DNA from: Arthrobacter stackebrandtii
Lineage (GTDB): Bacteria; Actinomycetota; Actinomycetes; Actinomycetales; Micrococcaceae
NCBI RefSeq assembly: GCF_017876675.1
Contig: NZ_JAGIOI010000001.1
Location: forward strand, 124,001-188,000
Direction: 5' to 3'
DNA length: 64,000 bases
The notes under the pieces are model-generated. The model made no database searches. It saw nothing but the letters and a program-made list of their open reading frames with translations, and was not told the origin of the DNA. Positions 52,601 to 60,772 of this stretch are shown in pieces; within the stretch, counting starts at the first letter, position 1, and each line of letters opens with the position of its first letter. The translations under genes and the position numbers were made by a program.

Positions 52601-54945
52601 TTGCCTTTCTCTCCTCCGGCACGGAGCTGCGCCGCTTCCGGCGCGGCAAGCTGCCCAAGATCGCGGTGGCGGTCATGCTGTTCATCCCGCTCATCTATGG
52701 AGCCCTCTACCTGTGGGCGTTCCAGGCCCCGGACAAGCACATGAATGAGCTGCCCGTTGCACTGGTCAACGCGGATGCGGGCGCACAGCGGGACGGCACC
52801 GCCGTGCACGCCGGCGACGACCTTGCTTCCGAGCTCATGGCCGGCATGGACCTGAAATGGGTGGAAACGGATGCCACAACCGCGGCCGCAGGCGTGGCGG
52901 ACGGCAGCTACTACTTTGCCCTGACCATCCCCTCCGACTTCTCCGCCAACGCCGTCTCCGTGGGAACCGACACGCCCGCGCAGACCAAGCTGGACGTGGA
53001 GTTCAACGACTCCAACAACTTCCTCTCCAGCGTCCTGGGCAAGCAGGCCATGGCGCAGGTGCAGGACGCGGTGGCCACCCAGCTGGGCGAGCAGACCTCC
53101 TCAGCGCTGCTGCTGGGCCTGCACGACGCCGGTGCCGGGCTTCGCGCCGCAGCCGACGGTTCCGCCAAGGTCACCTCCGGCATCGACGCTGCCAAGGCCG
53201 GCGCCGGTGAGCTGGTGGTGGGCATGAACGACCTCGCCACCGGCTCGCTGACCCTGAAGGACGGCGCCTGGCAGCTGTCGCAGGGCGCAAGCTCCCTGTC
53301 CGCGGGTGTGGGATCCCTGGCGGAGGGTGCCGGCACACTGAACACCGGCGCGTCCGCACTTGCCGGCGGCGCCACGTCCCTGGCCGACGGCGTTGCCTCA
53401 CTCGATTCCGGCGCGGCCTCCCTGGCTGAAGGCACGGGTACGCTCGCAGCCGGCAGTTCCGAACTGTCGACAGCACTGAACAATGCAGTGCCCGGCGCCC
53501 AGCAGCTGAAGGAGGGTGCGGCGTCGCTCTCGGGCAGTGCCGGCACCCTGTCCGCGGGGGCCTCGAAGCTGGCGGAGTCCGCCACCACGCTGGCCACCGG
53601 CGCCGACGGCGTCTCAGCCGGGGCCGCCGCCACCCAGGAACAGCTGGCCGCACTGATCGCCGGCGTCCAGGGCATGCCGGCCGGAACGCCTGCGAGCGCC
53701 GTGCTGGAGAACCTCAAGGCGCTGCAGGAACAGGCCGTCACGCCCCTGGCACAAGGCGCGCAGCAGCTTGCCGCCGGCGCCACGCAGCTGTCCACCGACG
53801 GCGCCGCCCCCCTGGCGGAGGGCGCAGGCCAGCTGGCCGCAGGCGCCACATCGCTATCCTCCGGGGTGGACACGCTCGCCGGCGGAGTTTCCGATGCCGC
53901 GGCAGGTGCCGCCAAGGTGTCCGAAGGTGCCGCAGCCGTCAATACGGGTGCCTCGGCCCTGTCTGACGGGGCCAAGGCCGCCTCCGCCGGTGCCGCGGAC
54001 CTCGCAGCCGGTGCCGGGAAGCTCTCCGGCGGTGCCGCCGAGCTGGCCGCAGGAGCCGGGACCGCCAAGACCGGGGCGCAGTCCCTGGCCGAAGGTGCGG
54101 GCACCCTCAGCAGCGGAACGTCCGAACTGGCCGACGGCACGGGCAAGCTGCTTGCCGGCGGCACCACGTTGGCCGACGGGGCCGACAAGCTGTCCACCGG
54201 CAGCCACGAGCTGACGGACAAGTTGGCCGAGGGCGGCGCCGCCGTCCCCAACGACCCGGCAGAACTGCAGGCACAAAAGTCCGCCGTGCTGGCCAACCCG
54301 GTTGCCGTGGACCAGCAGTGGGCCAACGAGTCCGGCAGCTTTGGCGAGGGCTTTGCCCCGTTCTTCATCGCCCTGGCCACCTTCGTGGGCGCCCTCATCT
54401 CCTGGCTGCTGCTGCGGGCACTGCCCACACGCGCCCTGGCCGCGGGTGCCACCGGCATCCGCGCCGTGCTCACCGGCCTGCTGCCGGCGCTGGCCATAGG
54501 CCTGGGCCAGGTGCTCATCATGGTGGCCGTGCTGTTGTGGGGCCTGGACATGAAGCCTGCCTACCCCGTGGCCATGGCCGGGTTCATCTACCTGACCACT
54601 GTGGCATTCCTGGCCCTGCAGCAGATGTTCATCATCGTGTTTGGCACGGCGGCCGGCCGTGTGGTGTCGCTGGTGCTGCTGATGCTGCAGCTGAGTTCCT
54701 CGGGCGGCACCTACCCCGTGGAGACCACTCCCGGGTTCTTCCAGGCGCTGCACCCCTTCATGCCGGCCAGCTATGTGGTCAGCGGGCTTAGGGAGTTGAT
54801 GACTGGTGGAATAGACTCCCGGTTGTGGACATCGGTGGTGTTCCTGGCCGTCATGGCGGTGGCATCCGTTGCCATCAGCGCCTTCAGTGCCGGACGCCAA
54901 CGGGTGTTCACCATCAAGCGCCTGCATCCCGAACTGGAAATGTAG
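52597..54945 (+). CDS. YhgE/Pip domain membrane protein with long heptad stalk
   Basis: 782 residues, starting GTG that overlaps the ATPase stop (GTGA) and preceded by AAGGAG. N-terminal transmembrane helix (KIAVAVMLFIPLIYGALYLWAF), the Pip domain (PVALVNADAGAQRDG ... YYFALTIPSDFSANA), then ~420 extracellular residues of 7-residue repeats of the form LxxGAxx (for example GASALAGGATSLADG), predicted as a long helical rod. Five or six C-terminal transmembrane helices form an ABC-2-like permease half. Related to phage-infection protein Pip and to YhgE/EsaA. In actinobacteria its role is unknown, perhaps export. Confidence 0.88.
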   Translation: MIAFLSSGTELRRFRRGKLPKIAVAVMLFIPLIYGALYLWAFQAPDKHMNELPVALVNADAGAQRDGTAVHAGDDLASELMAGMDLKWVETDATTAAAGVADGSYYFALTIPSDFSANAVSVGTDTPAQTKLDVEFNDSNNFLSSVLGKQAMAQVQDAVATQLGEQTSSALLLGLHDAGAGLRAAADGSAKVTSGIDAAKAGAGELVVGMNDLATGSLTLKDGAWQLSQGASSLSAGVGSLAEGAGTLNTGASALAGGATSLADGVASLDSGAASLAEGTGTLAAGSSELSTALNNAVPGAQQLKEGAASLSGSAGTLSAGASKLAESATTLATGADGVSAGAAATQEQLAALIAGVQGMPAGTPASAVLENLKALQEQAVTPLAQGAQQLAAGATQLSTDGAAPLAEGAGQLAAGATSLSSGVDTLAGGVSDAAAGAAKVSEGAAAVNTGASALSDGAKAASAGAADLAAGAGKLSGGAAELAAGAGTAKTGAQSLAEGAGTLSSGTSELADGTGKLLAGGTTLADGADKLSTGSHELTDKLAEGGAAVPNDPAELQAQKSAVLANPVAVDQQWANESGSFGEGFAPFFIALATFVGALISWLLLRALPTRALAAGATGIRAVLTGLLPALAIGLGQVLIMVAVLLWGLDMKPAYPVAMAGFIYLTTVAFLALQQMFIIVFGTAAGRVVSLVLLMLQLSSSGGTYPVETTPGFFQALHPFMPASYVVSGLRELMTGGIDSRLWTSVVFLAVMAVASVAISAFSAGRQRVFTIKRLHPELEM

Positions 54946-55056
54946 GCTCCCGGCCGGATGCCGGCCCGCCGCGCGCAGCCAACAGCGCGGGGCGGGCCGT
55001 CCGCCGTCGTCCCTGTCTTTGAAGATTCCCTGCCCCGCCACAACCCAAGGAGCCCC

Positions 55057-55629
55057 GTGCCTCGCATCTCGCCCACCAAACAGGCCATTCTGGCCGCCGC
55101 CCTGGAGCTCGGCGCGCAGCACGGGATTTCCGGGACCACCATGGATGAGGTGGCGGAGTGGGCCGGGGTGGCGAAGGGCAGCGTCTACTACAATTTTTCC
55201 TCCAAGGACAAGCTCTTTGAGGAGCTGTTGACGGCGGGGGTGGGGCAGTTGTCGGACACGCTGCGGGCGGCCCGTGAATCGGCGGCCGGCTTTGGTGCGG
55301 TGGAGGCAATGGTGCGCGGCATGCTGGCACTGATCGCGGAGAACCAGGCCCTGGCCAAGCTCATGGCGGCGGAGATTTTCCGCACGGACCGGGTGTGGCA
55401 GAACGCCGTGCAGGTGCTGCGGCGCGAGGCCGTGGGCGAGATCGCCGGCGCTCTGGAGCCGCTGGTTCCTGCCGGCACCGGTGAGGGCGCACGGCTGTTG
55501 ATGGCCGGCGGCATTTTTGGCGCCACCCTGGTGGGCGGGCTGGAATGGCTGTTGTTCACCCCCGACACCCCGGCCGGCGACGTCGCCGCAGCCATCCTCT
55601 TCACGTTCTCCGGAGCCCTCGCCTCCTGA
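55057..55629 (+). CDS. TetR family regulator of the YhgE operon
   Basis: 190 residues. Helix-turn-helix at ~8-50 (AILAAALELGAQHGISGTTMDEVAEWAGVAKGSVYYNFSSKDKLFEELL) and an all-helical ligand domain ending LEWLLFTPDTPAGDVAAAIL. GTG 55057 follows AAGGAG by 4 nt. Third gene of the operon after yhgE (111-nt gap). It probably represses the promoter at 51744-51760. The ligand is unknown; a membrane-active compound is a reasonable guess given the partner genes. Confidence 0.87.
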   Translation: MPRISPTKQAILAAALELGAQHGISGTTMDEVAEWAGVAKGSVYYNFSSKDKLFEELLTAGVGQLSDTLRAARESAAGFGAVEAMVRGMLALIAENQALAKLMAAEIFRTDRVWQNAVQVLRREAVGEIAGALEPLVPAGTGEGARLLMAGGIFGATLVGGLEWLLFTPDTPAGDVAAAILFTFSGALAS

Positions 55630-55658
55630 CCCCACCCCCCGGCCAACCCGGGGTTCCC

Positions 55659-55721
55659 CAACGATCCTGTCGCAGCACTGGCGGCTTTTTCAACGATCCT
55701 GTCGCAGCACTGGCCGCTTTT
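55659..55721 (-). repeat. Tandem pair of the CCANTGCTGCG intergenic repeat
   Basis: Copies at 55659-55690 and 55691-55721, 32 bp each, reading on the minus strand AAAAGC.GCCAGTGCTGCG followed by ACAGGATCGTTG. They start 30 nt after the tetR stop. Confidence 0.75.
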
Positions 55722-55920
55722 CCCGGAACGCCTCCGCAGCACCGTCCTTGTGGTCCGCCCGGCTTGGGTGCACATTGGGATTGGGCGCCCTGCCATCGTG
55801 GCGGGACGAGTCAAGGGAAAGGTGCACCACGGCGGCCAGGAACGACCTCGCTTCCCGCCCCGCCTGTGCCGTGCCGGACCCGGCGGCAGGTTTGACCGTC
55901 CCTGGCCCGGCAGCGGCCTG

Positions 55921-56764
55921 ATGTCCACCGGCGTCGGCTTCCGTTCGGAGCCTGGGCCGATGCTCCTCGCACTCATGGTCAGCATGGCGCTCGTGGCCCT
56001 GGATGCGACCATCCTGGCCACGGCAGTGCCGTCCGTCGTGGCCGACCTGGGCGGATTCTCCTCCTTCCCCGGGCTGTTTTCCGTATACCTGCTGGCCAGG
56101 CGGTGACGGCCCCGGTCTACGCCAAGCTCTCGGACACCGTGGGCCGCAGGCCCGTGATTCTTGCGGGCATCGCCGTCTTCATGGCGGGCTCGCCTGGAGC
56201 ATGCCGGTCCTCATCGCCTGCCGCCTCTTCCAGGGCCTCGGCGCTGGAGCCATCCAGCCGGCCACCGCCACCATTGCCGGCAACATTTACACGGTGGAGG
56301 AACGCGCCAGGGTCCAGGGCTATCTTTCGGGCGTGTGGGCCGTGGCAGCCGTGCTGGGCCCGGCCATCGGCGGCCTGTTTTCCCAGTTCGTCACTTGGCG
56401 CTGGATCTTTTTCATCAACGTGCCCGTGTGCCTCGTGGCCATGGCACTGCTCCTGCGCACGTACCACGAGAAGGTGGAACGCCGCCGCGTCCACATCGAC
56501 TACGCCGGCGCGGCGTTGCTGACGGCGGGCATGTCCCTGCTCATTCTGGCGGCGCTGGAGGGCGGGCAGGCCTGGGCCTGGGACTCGCCGCCCAGCATCG
56601 CCGGCTTTGCGGTGGGCGCCGGCTGCATCGCCGGGTTCGTGGCCGTTGAACGGCGCACCGCCGACCCCGTCCTGCCGCTGTGGGTCCTCTCCCGCCGCCT
56701 GCTGCTGACCACAACCCTCGTCTCTCTGGGCGTCGGCGCCGTGCTGATCGGCCTCAGCTCCTAG
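55921..56764 (+). pseudogene. MFS transporter (EmrB/QacA type) pseudogene, 5' part
   Basis: Begins MSTGVGFRSEPG and MALVALDATILATAVPSVVADLGG, the classic EmrB/QacA helix 1. Near 56097 one base is missing (GCCAG where GCCCAG is expected), so the frame breaks at VYLLAR. The next frame carries TAPVYAKLSDTVGRRPVIL. A second, out-of-frame deletion after VFMAGS (~56190, at a GCGGGCTCG) shifts to LAWSMPVLIACRLFQGLGAGAIQP and on to VGAVLIGLSS. There the gene is split by the insertion sequence at 56765. Confidence 0.85.
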
Positions 56765-58175
56765 TACTACAGTCGCGTTTGTGGGGTGTGGCCGCGGGCT
56801 TTGTAGTGGCATTGCTGGGCGCGGTATTGGTGTCGTCGTCGCCAAAGTGACCAGCGGATCACGTGGTGTGGGTCCGGTTCCCGATGCCAGATGATGCGGG
56901 TGATGAGGTGCCTGATTTCTGGCAGGGAGAGTCTTACCAAGTGCTCGGAGCCTGGGTGCGGGCCCCCTTTTTAGAGCGGATGACGCTCAGGAATGCGTGG
57001 GCGAACATGGAGAGGGTGATGTGCCTGTACCAGCCGGTGTATTGGCGCACCTGGTAGTGATCGAGTCCCGTTTCGCCCTTGGAGGTTTGGAAGGTTTCCT
57101 CGATGGCCCAGCGGGCCCCGGCGACTCGGGCCAGCTCGATCAAGGTGACGTTCTCGGGGGTGTGGCAAATGAAGTACGCCAGGTCGGTCGGGTCTTTCAG
57201 GGAGCGGCGGGCCAGCAGCCAATGCTCGCCGGTTTCGGCAGGGCCGTTAATGCGGATCCTGGCCCAGGCGTAGAGCCGTTCACCCTTGGTCCCGGTCCCG
57301 GCGGTTCGGGTGCGCCAGGCACGCCTGTCTAGGGCAGCGAAGAGCTCATCGGCACGGCCGTCCCCGCCCACTGAACCACGCGCCCGGGCGATGGCGTGTT
57401 GGTTCATAGGTACCGCCATGACGTAGTGCATGCCCCGGGCCTCGAGTCGGCGGCGCAGCCCTGTGTGTTGGCCGTAGACGGCGTCCCCGGTGGTCCATTC
57501 GGCCTGGATTCCAGCGTCCAGGGCACGTTCAATCATGTCCCCGGCCAGCACCGGCTTGGTGGCCATTTCCCGCTCTTCCGGGATGCCAGCGCGCTTGCAC
57601 CGGGCCTCGTCCTCGATCCAGGCCTTGGGCAGGTAAAGCTCCCGATCCAGGAACGTGCGCCCCGCCGGTGAAGCGTAGCTCAGGAACACCCCGATCTGGC
57701 AGTTTTCCACCCTCCCGGCGGTGCCCGAGTACTGGCGGGCCACCCCGGCAGAAGCCGTCCCCTTTTTCAGGAAACCGGTCTCATCAATCGCCAAAATGCC
57801 TTCTGGATCACCGAGGTGCTTTTTCACGTAGCCGAACAAAGCATCACGGACCTTATCCGGGTCCCAATCGGTCGTCGAGAGTAGCCGCTGCATCCCATCC
57901 GGCGTGCCCTGCCCAGCGCGCTCGGACAGCGTCCAAGAGTTCTTCCGCTCCTCATCCGAAAGCAGCCCCCGAATGTAACTAACCGCGTTATTCCGCGGCT
58001 CAGTACGCGCAAACTGATCCCCGATCAACTCACGGATTTCCTCCAGGCCATCAGCCCATTCCTGTATCTCTGCCACCCAAATATCATCGCTCACCCATCA
58101 TGATTAACAGGATTCTCGCCCAAAGTCCGATTAAACCGCCGACACGACCAAAAATAAACGCGACTGTAGTACTAG
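56761..58175. mobile_element. IS701-family insertion sequence with CTAG target duplication
   Basis: A 1407-bp element at 56765-58171 with perfect 16-bp terminal inverted repeats (TACTACAGTCGCGTTT at the left, its complement at 58156-58171). Direct CTAG copies flank it (56761-56764 and 58172-58175), matching the 4-bp YTAR target preference known for IS701 elements. It encodes one intact transposase on the minus strand. Both ends and the transposase are undamaged, so the insertion is probably recent and potentially mobile. Confidence 0.93.
56934..58094 (-). CDS. IS701 family transposase
   Basis: 386 residues, DDE type: first Asp in ILAIDETGFLKKGTASAGVARQY, second in WTTGDAVYGQH, and Glu in WAIEETFQTSKGETGLDHYQVR. 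VARQYSGTAGRVENCQIGVF and YLPKAW are typical of the family. Full length, no stops. Cuts and pastes the element between its inverted repeats. Coding frame is compact, with 170 bp left and 77 bp right to the ends. Confidence 0.93.
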   Translation of the reverse strand: MSDDIWVAEIQEWADGLEEIRELIGDQFARTEPRNNAVSYIRGLLSDEERKNSWTLSERAGQGTPDGMQRLLSTTDWDPDKVRDALFGYVKKHLGDPEGILAIDETGFLKKGTASAGVARQYSGTAGRVENCQIGVFLSYASPAGRTFLDRELYLPKAWIEDEARCKRAGIPEEREMATKPVLAGDMIERALDAGIQAEWTTGDAVYGQHTGLRRRLEARGMHYVMAVPMNQHAIARARGSVGGDGRADELFAALDRRAWRTRTAGTGTKGERLYAWARIRINGPAETGEHWLLARRSLKDPTDLAYFICHTPENVTLIELARVAGARWAIEETFQTSKGETGLDHYQVRQYTGWYRHITLSMFAHAFLSVIRSKKGARTQAPSTW

Positions 58176-58718
58176 GCTCCCACGTTCTTGGAAGGCTCCC
58201 TTGGCACGGGCCCACTGTTGGCCGGGCTGGCCGTCGCGGCACAGTCGATCGGCTGGCCCGTCGCCTCCAGCTTCTCCGGCCGCGTCTACATGCGCTTCGG
58301 CTTCCGCAACACGGCTGTGCTTGGCATGGCCGTCATCGTGCTGGGCGCCTCCAGGCTGGTTGCTGTTTCCGGCCGGCCCAACGTGTGGCTGGTGGCGGGG
58401 TGCTGCTTGGTCATCGGCGCCGGCCTGGGCTTTGCATCCACCCCCGCGATCGTGGCGGCGCAGTCGTCCGTGGGCTGGGGCGAACGCGGCGTGGTGACGG
58501 GCTCGAACATGCTGGCGCGGGCCATGGGCAGCTCGCTGGGCGTTGCCATCTTTGGCGCCGTGGCCAACGCCATCGTGGCGTCATCAGCTGCCGCCACGCA
58601 CAACCCGGCCGTGATCATCGCATCGGCCCGCGGCGTGTTCCTGGCCGTCCTTGTGTGTGGCATGTTGGGGCTGTGCGCCGCCGCCGCCATGCCGGGCAGG
58701 GTTGAGTTTGTCCGCTGA
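58172..58718 (+). pseudogene. MFS transporter pseudogene, 3' part
   Basis: Continues the interrupted gene in the same frame: PTFLEGSLGTGPLLAGLAVAAQSIGWPVASSFSGR, RFGFRNTAVLG, GFASTPAIVAAQSSVGWGERGVVTGSNMLARAMGSSLGVAIFGAV, ending at 58718. If the element and one CTAG are removed, the join reads TCC-TAG-GCT-CCC, i.e. an in-frame stop where other transporters have a Tyr codon. So the gene was already inactive, or the site mutated with the insertion. Confidence 0.82.
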
Positions 58719-58822
58719 CCGGAAGCACGACGGCGTCCCGGCCCGCCGCTGTCCCCGCCGCCTTCCAGCCTGCCCGCCAACAAACGCCCGTCGTCCCGCA
58801 GGAGGTGCGAAAGCGTCTAGGA

Positions 58823-58855
58823 AAAAACGGCCATTGCTGCGCTGGCGTCGGAAGA
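58823..58855 (+). repeat. Copy of the CCANTGCTGCG intergenic repeat
   Basis: AAAAAACGGCCATTGCTGCG followed by CTGGCGTCGG, in the 3' region between the MFS pseudogene and mgtE (convergent). Confidence 0.7.
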
Positions 58856-58891
58856 AACAGCGCCAAAGGTGATGCGGCGTCCTGGGTGGGG

Positions 58892-60250
58892 TCAGAGGCC
58901 CAGGACCGCCGTGGCGATGAGGAAATAAATGATCAGCCCGGCCGCATCCACAAAGGTGGAGATGAACGGGTTGGAGAACACGGCCGGGTCCGCCTTGACG
59001 GCCTTGCCCAGCAGCGGCATCAGCCCGCCGATGCTCGCGGCCATGGTGCACACGCCCAGCAGGGTCAGCCCAATGACCAGCCCGATCGGCACCGTAAACG
59101 CGAAGGATGCGATGGTGAATCCGAGCGAGCCCAGCAGCAGGCCCAGGAAGGCGCCCACCCGAACCTCACGGGCGAAGACCTTGAACACGTCGCGCGGGCG
59201 GACATCGCCCAGTGCCAGTGCACGCGTAATGGTCGTGGCTGCCTGGTTGCCGGTGTTGCCGCCGGTGCCGATGAGCAGCGGGATGAACAGGGAGAGCACC
59301 ACTTGCTGTTCCAGGGTTGCCTCAAACGCTCCGATGACCTGGACCGTCAGGGTGGCTCCCAGCGCCAGCACCAGCAGCCACACCACGCGGGCCTTCACAA
59401 TGGTGCCGACGGGCGTGGCGAGGTAGGGGCGGCGCAGCGGTTCCGTGCCGCCGGAGCGGAAGGCGTCCTCTGTCTCGGCGTCCTCCAGGATCCGCAGGGC
59501 ATCATCCACGGTCAGGATGCCCACCAGCCGGTCCTCGGCGTCAACAATGGGCAGCGCCAGGATCTTGGCGTCGGCACAGTACCGGGCCGCCTCCTCGGCA
59601 TCCTCGGTGGCAGGCACGCTCAGCGGCGACTTCATGATGTCGGCGACCAGCAGCGATTCATCGGCCCTGAGCACATCGCGAAGGGAAACAACCCCCACAA
59701 GGTGGCGTCCGCCGTCGGTCACGGGGATGGTGTAGACGCTCTCGGCATCATCGAGGTGGCTGCGGACCCGGGCAAAGGTTGCACCCACCGAGAGCATCGG
59801 GTGGGTGGTGACGAACTCCGGGCTCATGACGCGGCCCACGGAACGCTGCGGGTAGCCCAGCACGGTGCTGGTCAGCGCACGCTCCTTCGCGTCCAGGCCG
59901 GAGATCAGCCGGTGCGCAACCGTGGCGGGCAGCTCATCGAGCAGGGCCACGCGGTCATCCGGGCTGAGCTGTTCGAAGACCTCGGCGACGTCGGCCTCCT
60001 TCAGCCCGGACACCAGGTCGGCCTGAAGCGCCGCGTCGAGGCGTTCGAAGACCTCGATGGCCCGGTCCTTGGGCAGGGTCCGGTAGGCCACGGCCCGGTC
60101 CGTGGTGCCCAGCCGCTCCAGCTGTTCAAGGATCTCGGAGGTGTTCAGGGGCGCCAGCGCCTGGGAAATGCCGGCGAGGTCGTGTTGGCCCAGGGCCTTG
60201 GCCAGCAGTTCGGCGCTGTCCTCAAAAGTCTGGACGGGGTACTTGATCAT
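58892..60250 (-). CDS. mgtE: Magnesium transporter MgtE
   Basis: 452 residues. Cytosolic N domain (~25-130; SPDDRVALLDELPA), two CBS domains (~130-255; MSPEFVTTHPMLSVGATF and DIMKSPLSVPATEDAEEAA ... VDDALRI), a plug helix, and five transmembrane helices with SLFIPLLIGTGGNTGNQAATTITRALALGDV, the pore signature. Mg2+ binding between the cytosolic domains closes the channel. ATG 60250 is the start. The transcript seems to carry a leader of about 300 nt with a small reading frame. Confidence 0.93.
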   Translation of the reverse strand: MIKYPVQTFEDSAELLAKALGQHDLAGISQALAPLNTSEILEQLERLGTTDRAVAYRTLPKDRAIEVFERLDAALQADLVSGLKEADVAEVFEQLSPDDRVALLDELPATVAHRLISGLDAKERALTSTVLGYPQRSVGRVMSPEFVTTHPMLSVGATFARVRSHLDDAESVYTIPVTDGGRHLVGVVSLRDVLRADESLLVADIMKSPLSVPATEDAEEAARYCADAKILALPIVDAEDRLVGILTVDDALRILEDAETEDAFRSGGTEPLRRPYLATPVGTIVKARVVWLLVLALGATLTVQVIGAFEATLEQQVVLSLFIPLLIGTGGNTGNQAATTITRALALGDVRPRDVFKVFAREVRVGAFLGLLLGSLGFTIASFAFTVPIGLVIGLTLLGVCTMAASIGGLMPLLGKAVKADPAVFSNPFISTFVDAAGLIIYFLIATAVLGL

Positions 60251-60458
60251 GGTCCGGGTCCCTCCGGTGGGGGCACACGCAGGCCTGCCCCGAGGTGGAC
60301 CGCCGCGTCGCTGCGGGGGAAGCTCGGGGTTGGACGGTGTGCCAAAAAATGGGCGTGGGCGTGGTGCGCAAAACCGCAACCGCGTGAACCGCATGCCGTT
60401 GAATGCCGTGGATCCCGGCGCCGTGGGAGGCCGGCCCGCAAAGTGGGGCGGGTGGCGT

Positions 60459-60533
60459 CTAGCGGGAAGTTGAATCCAGGAGGTCTGGGCGGGGCTCGCG
60501 CGGTGAGGTAGATCGACTATGTCCGTCTTCCAT
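60459..60533 (-). CDS. Possible leader peptide of mgtE (24 codons, acidic/proline-rich)
   Basis: A short frame in the mgtE leader: ATG at 60533, stop at 60459, peptide beginning MEDGHSRSTSPREPRPDL. GGAGG lies 12 nt upstream (60546-60550), rather far. It starts with two acidic residues and is Pro-rich, as are leader peptides (such as MgtL) whose translation senses Mg2+ by ribosome destabilisation. The stop is 208 nt before mgtE. Coding status is unproven. Confidence 0.3.
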   Translation of the reverse strand: MEDGHSRSTSPREPRPDLLDSTSR

Positions 60534-60667
60534 GCGTGCGGCTCACCTCCAACATTAAGGCCCGTCCCGGGCGTATTAATTGGGTGCCATATCCCGAATC
60601 ATCAAGGATAATGGCCCTCTTGCCATCCTAGGCCACCGCGGCGGGGATCCACGAATCACCGCGCCCT

Positions 60668-60763
60668 GTGACCGCGGACGGCCGTCAACGGGCCGTCCTC
60701 ACAAACGTCATCACCGCCGGCTTGTCCGTCGCGGCCATTGTGTTCTGCGCCCGGCCCACCTAA
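60668..60763 (+). CDS. Possible 31-residue membrane peptide upstream of the polyketide synthase
   Basis: GTG 60668 to TAA 60763 encodes a short peptide with one hydrophobic helix (VITAGLSVAAIVFCARP). No ribosome binding site is visible, and the stop codon is part of the putative -10 of the next gene. It could be a real small protein, a gene remnant or chance. Confidence 0.2.
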   Translation: MTADGRQRAVLTNVITAGLSVAAIVFCARPT

Positions 60764-60772
60764 GAATGGACT

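Larger units (their letters stand above)
60251..60772. other. Divergent mgtE / polyketide synthase intergenic region
   Basis: 522 bp. On the minus strand, an AT-rich patch (~60565-60580, TAATTAATACG-like sequence) may be the mgtE promoter, and GGTGAG (60544 side) can pair with CTCACC near 60502, so part of the leader may fold. I could not match it to the M-box consensus. On the plus strand, TAAGAA at 60761-60766, 6 nt before the ATG at 60773, could be the -10 of the polyketide synthase operon. Confidence 0.45.

Noticed and set aside
51685-54945. A single plus-strand frame of over 1000 codons reading from before the ATPase gene through yhgE
   Set aside because: The first 300 codons are an Arg/Pro-rich out-of-frame reading of the ATPase gene; yhgE has its own GTG and ribosome binding site at 52597.
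58892-60394. Longer mgtE with 48 extra N-terminal residues from 60394
   Set aside because: The extension is Arg/Pro-rich and unlike MgtE N termini; the start at 60250 gives the normal domain beginning.
60400-60560. M-box (ykoK) magnesium riboswitch before mgtE
   Set aside because: A GGTGAG stretch is present, but I could not find the other conserved M-box segments in order; an Infernal search would settle it.
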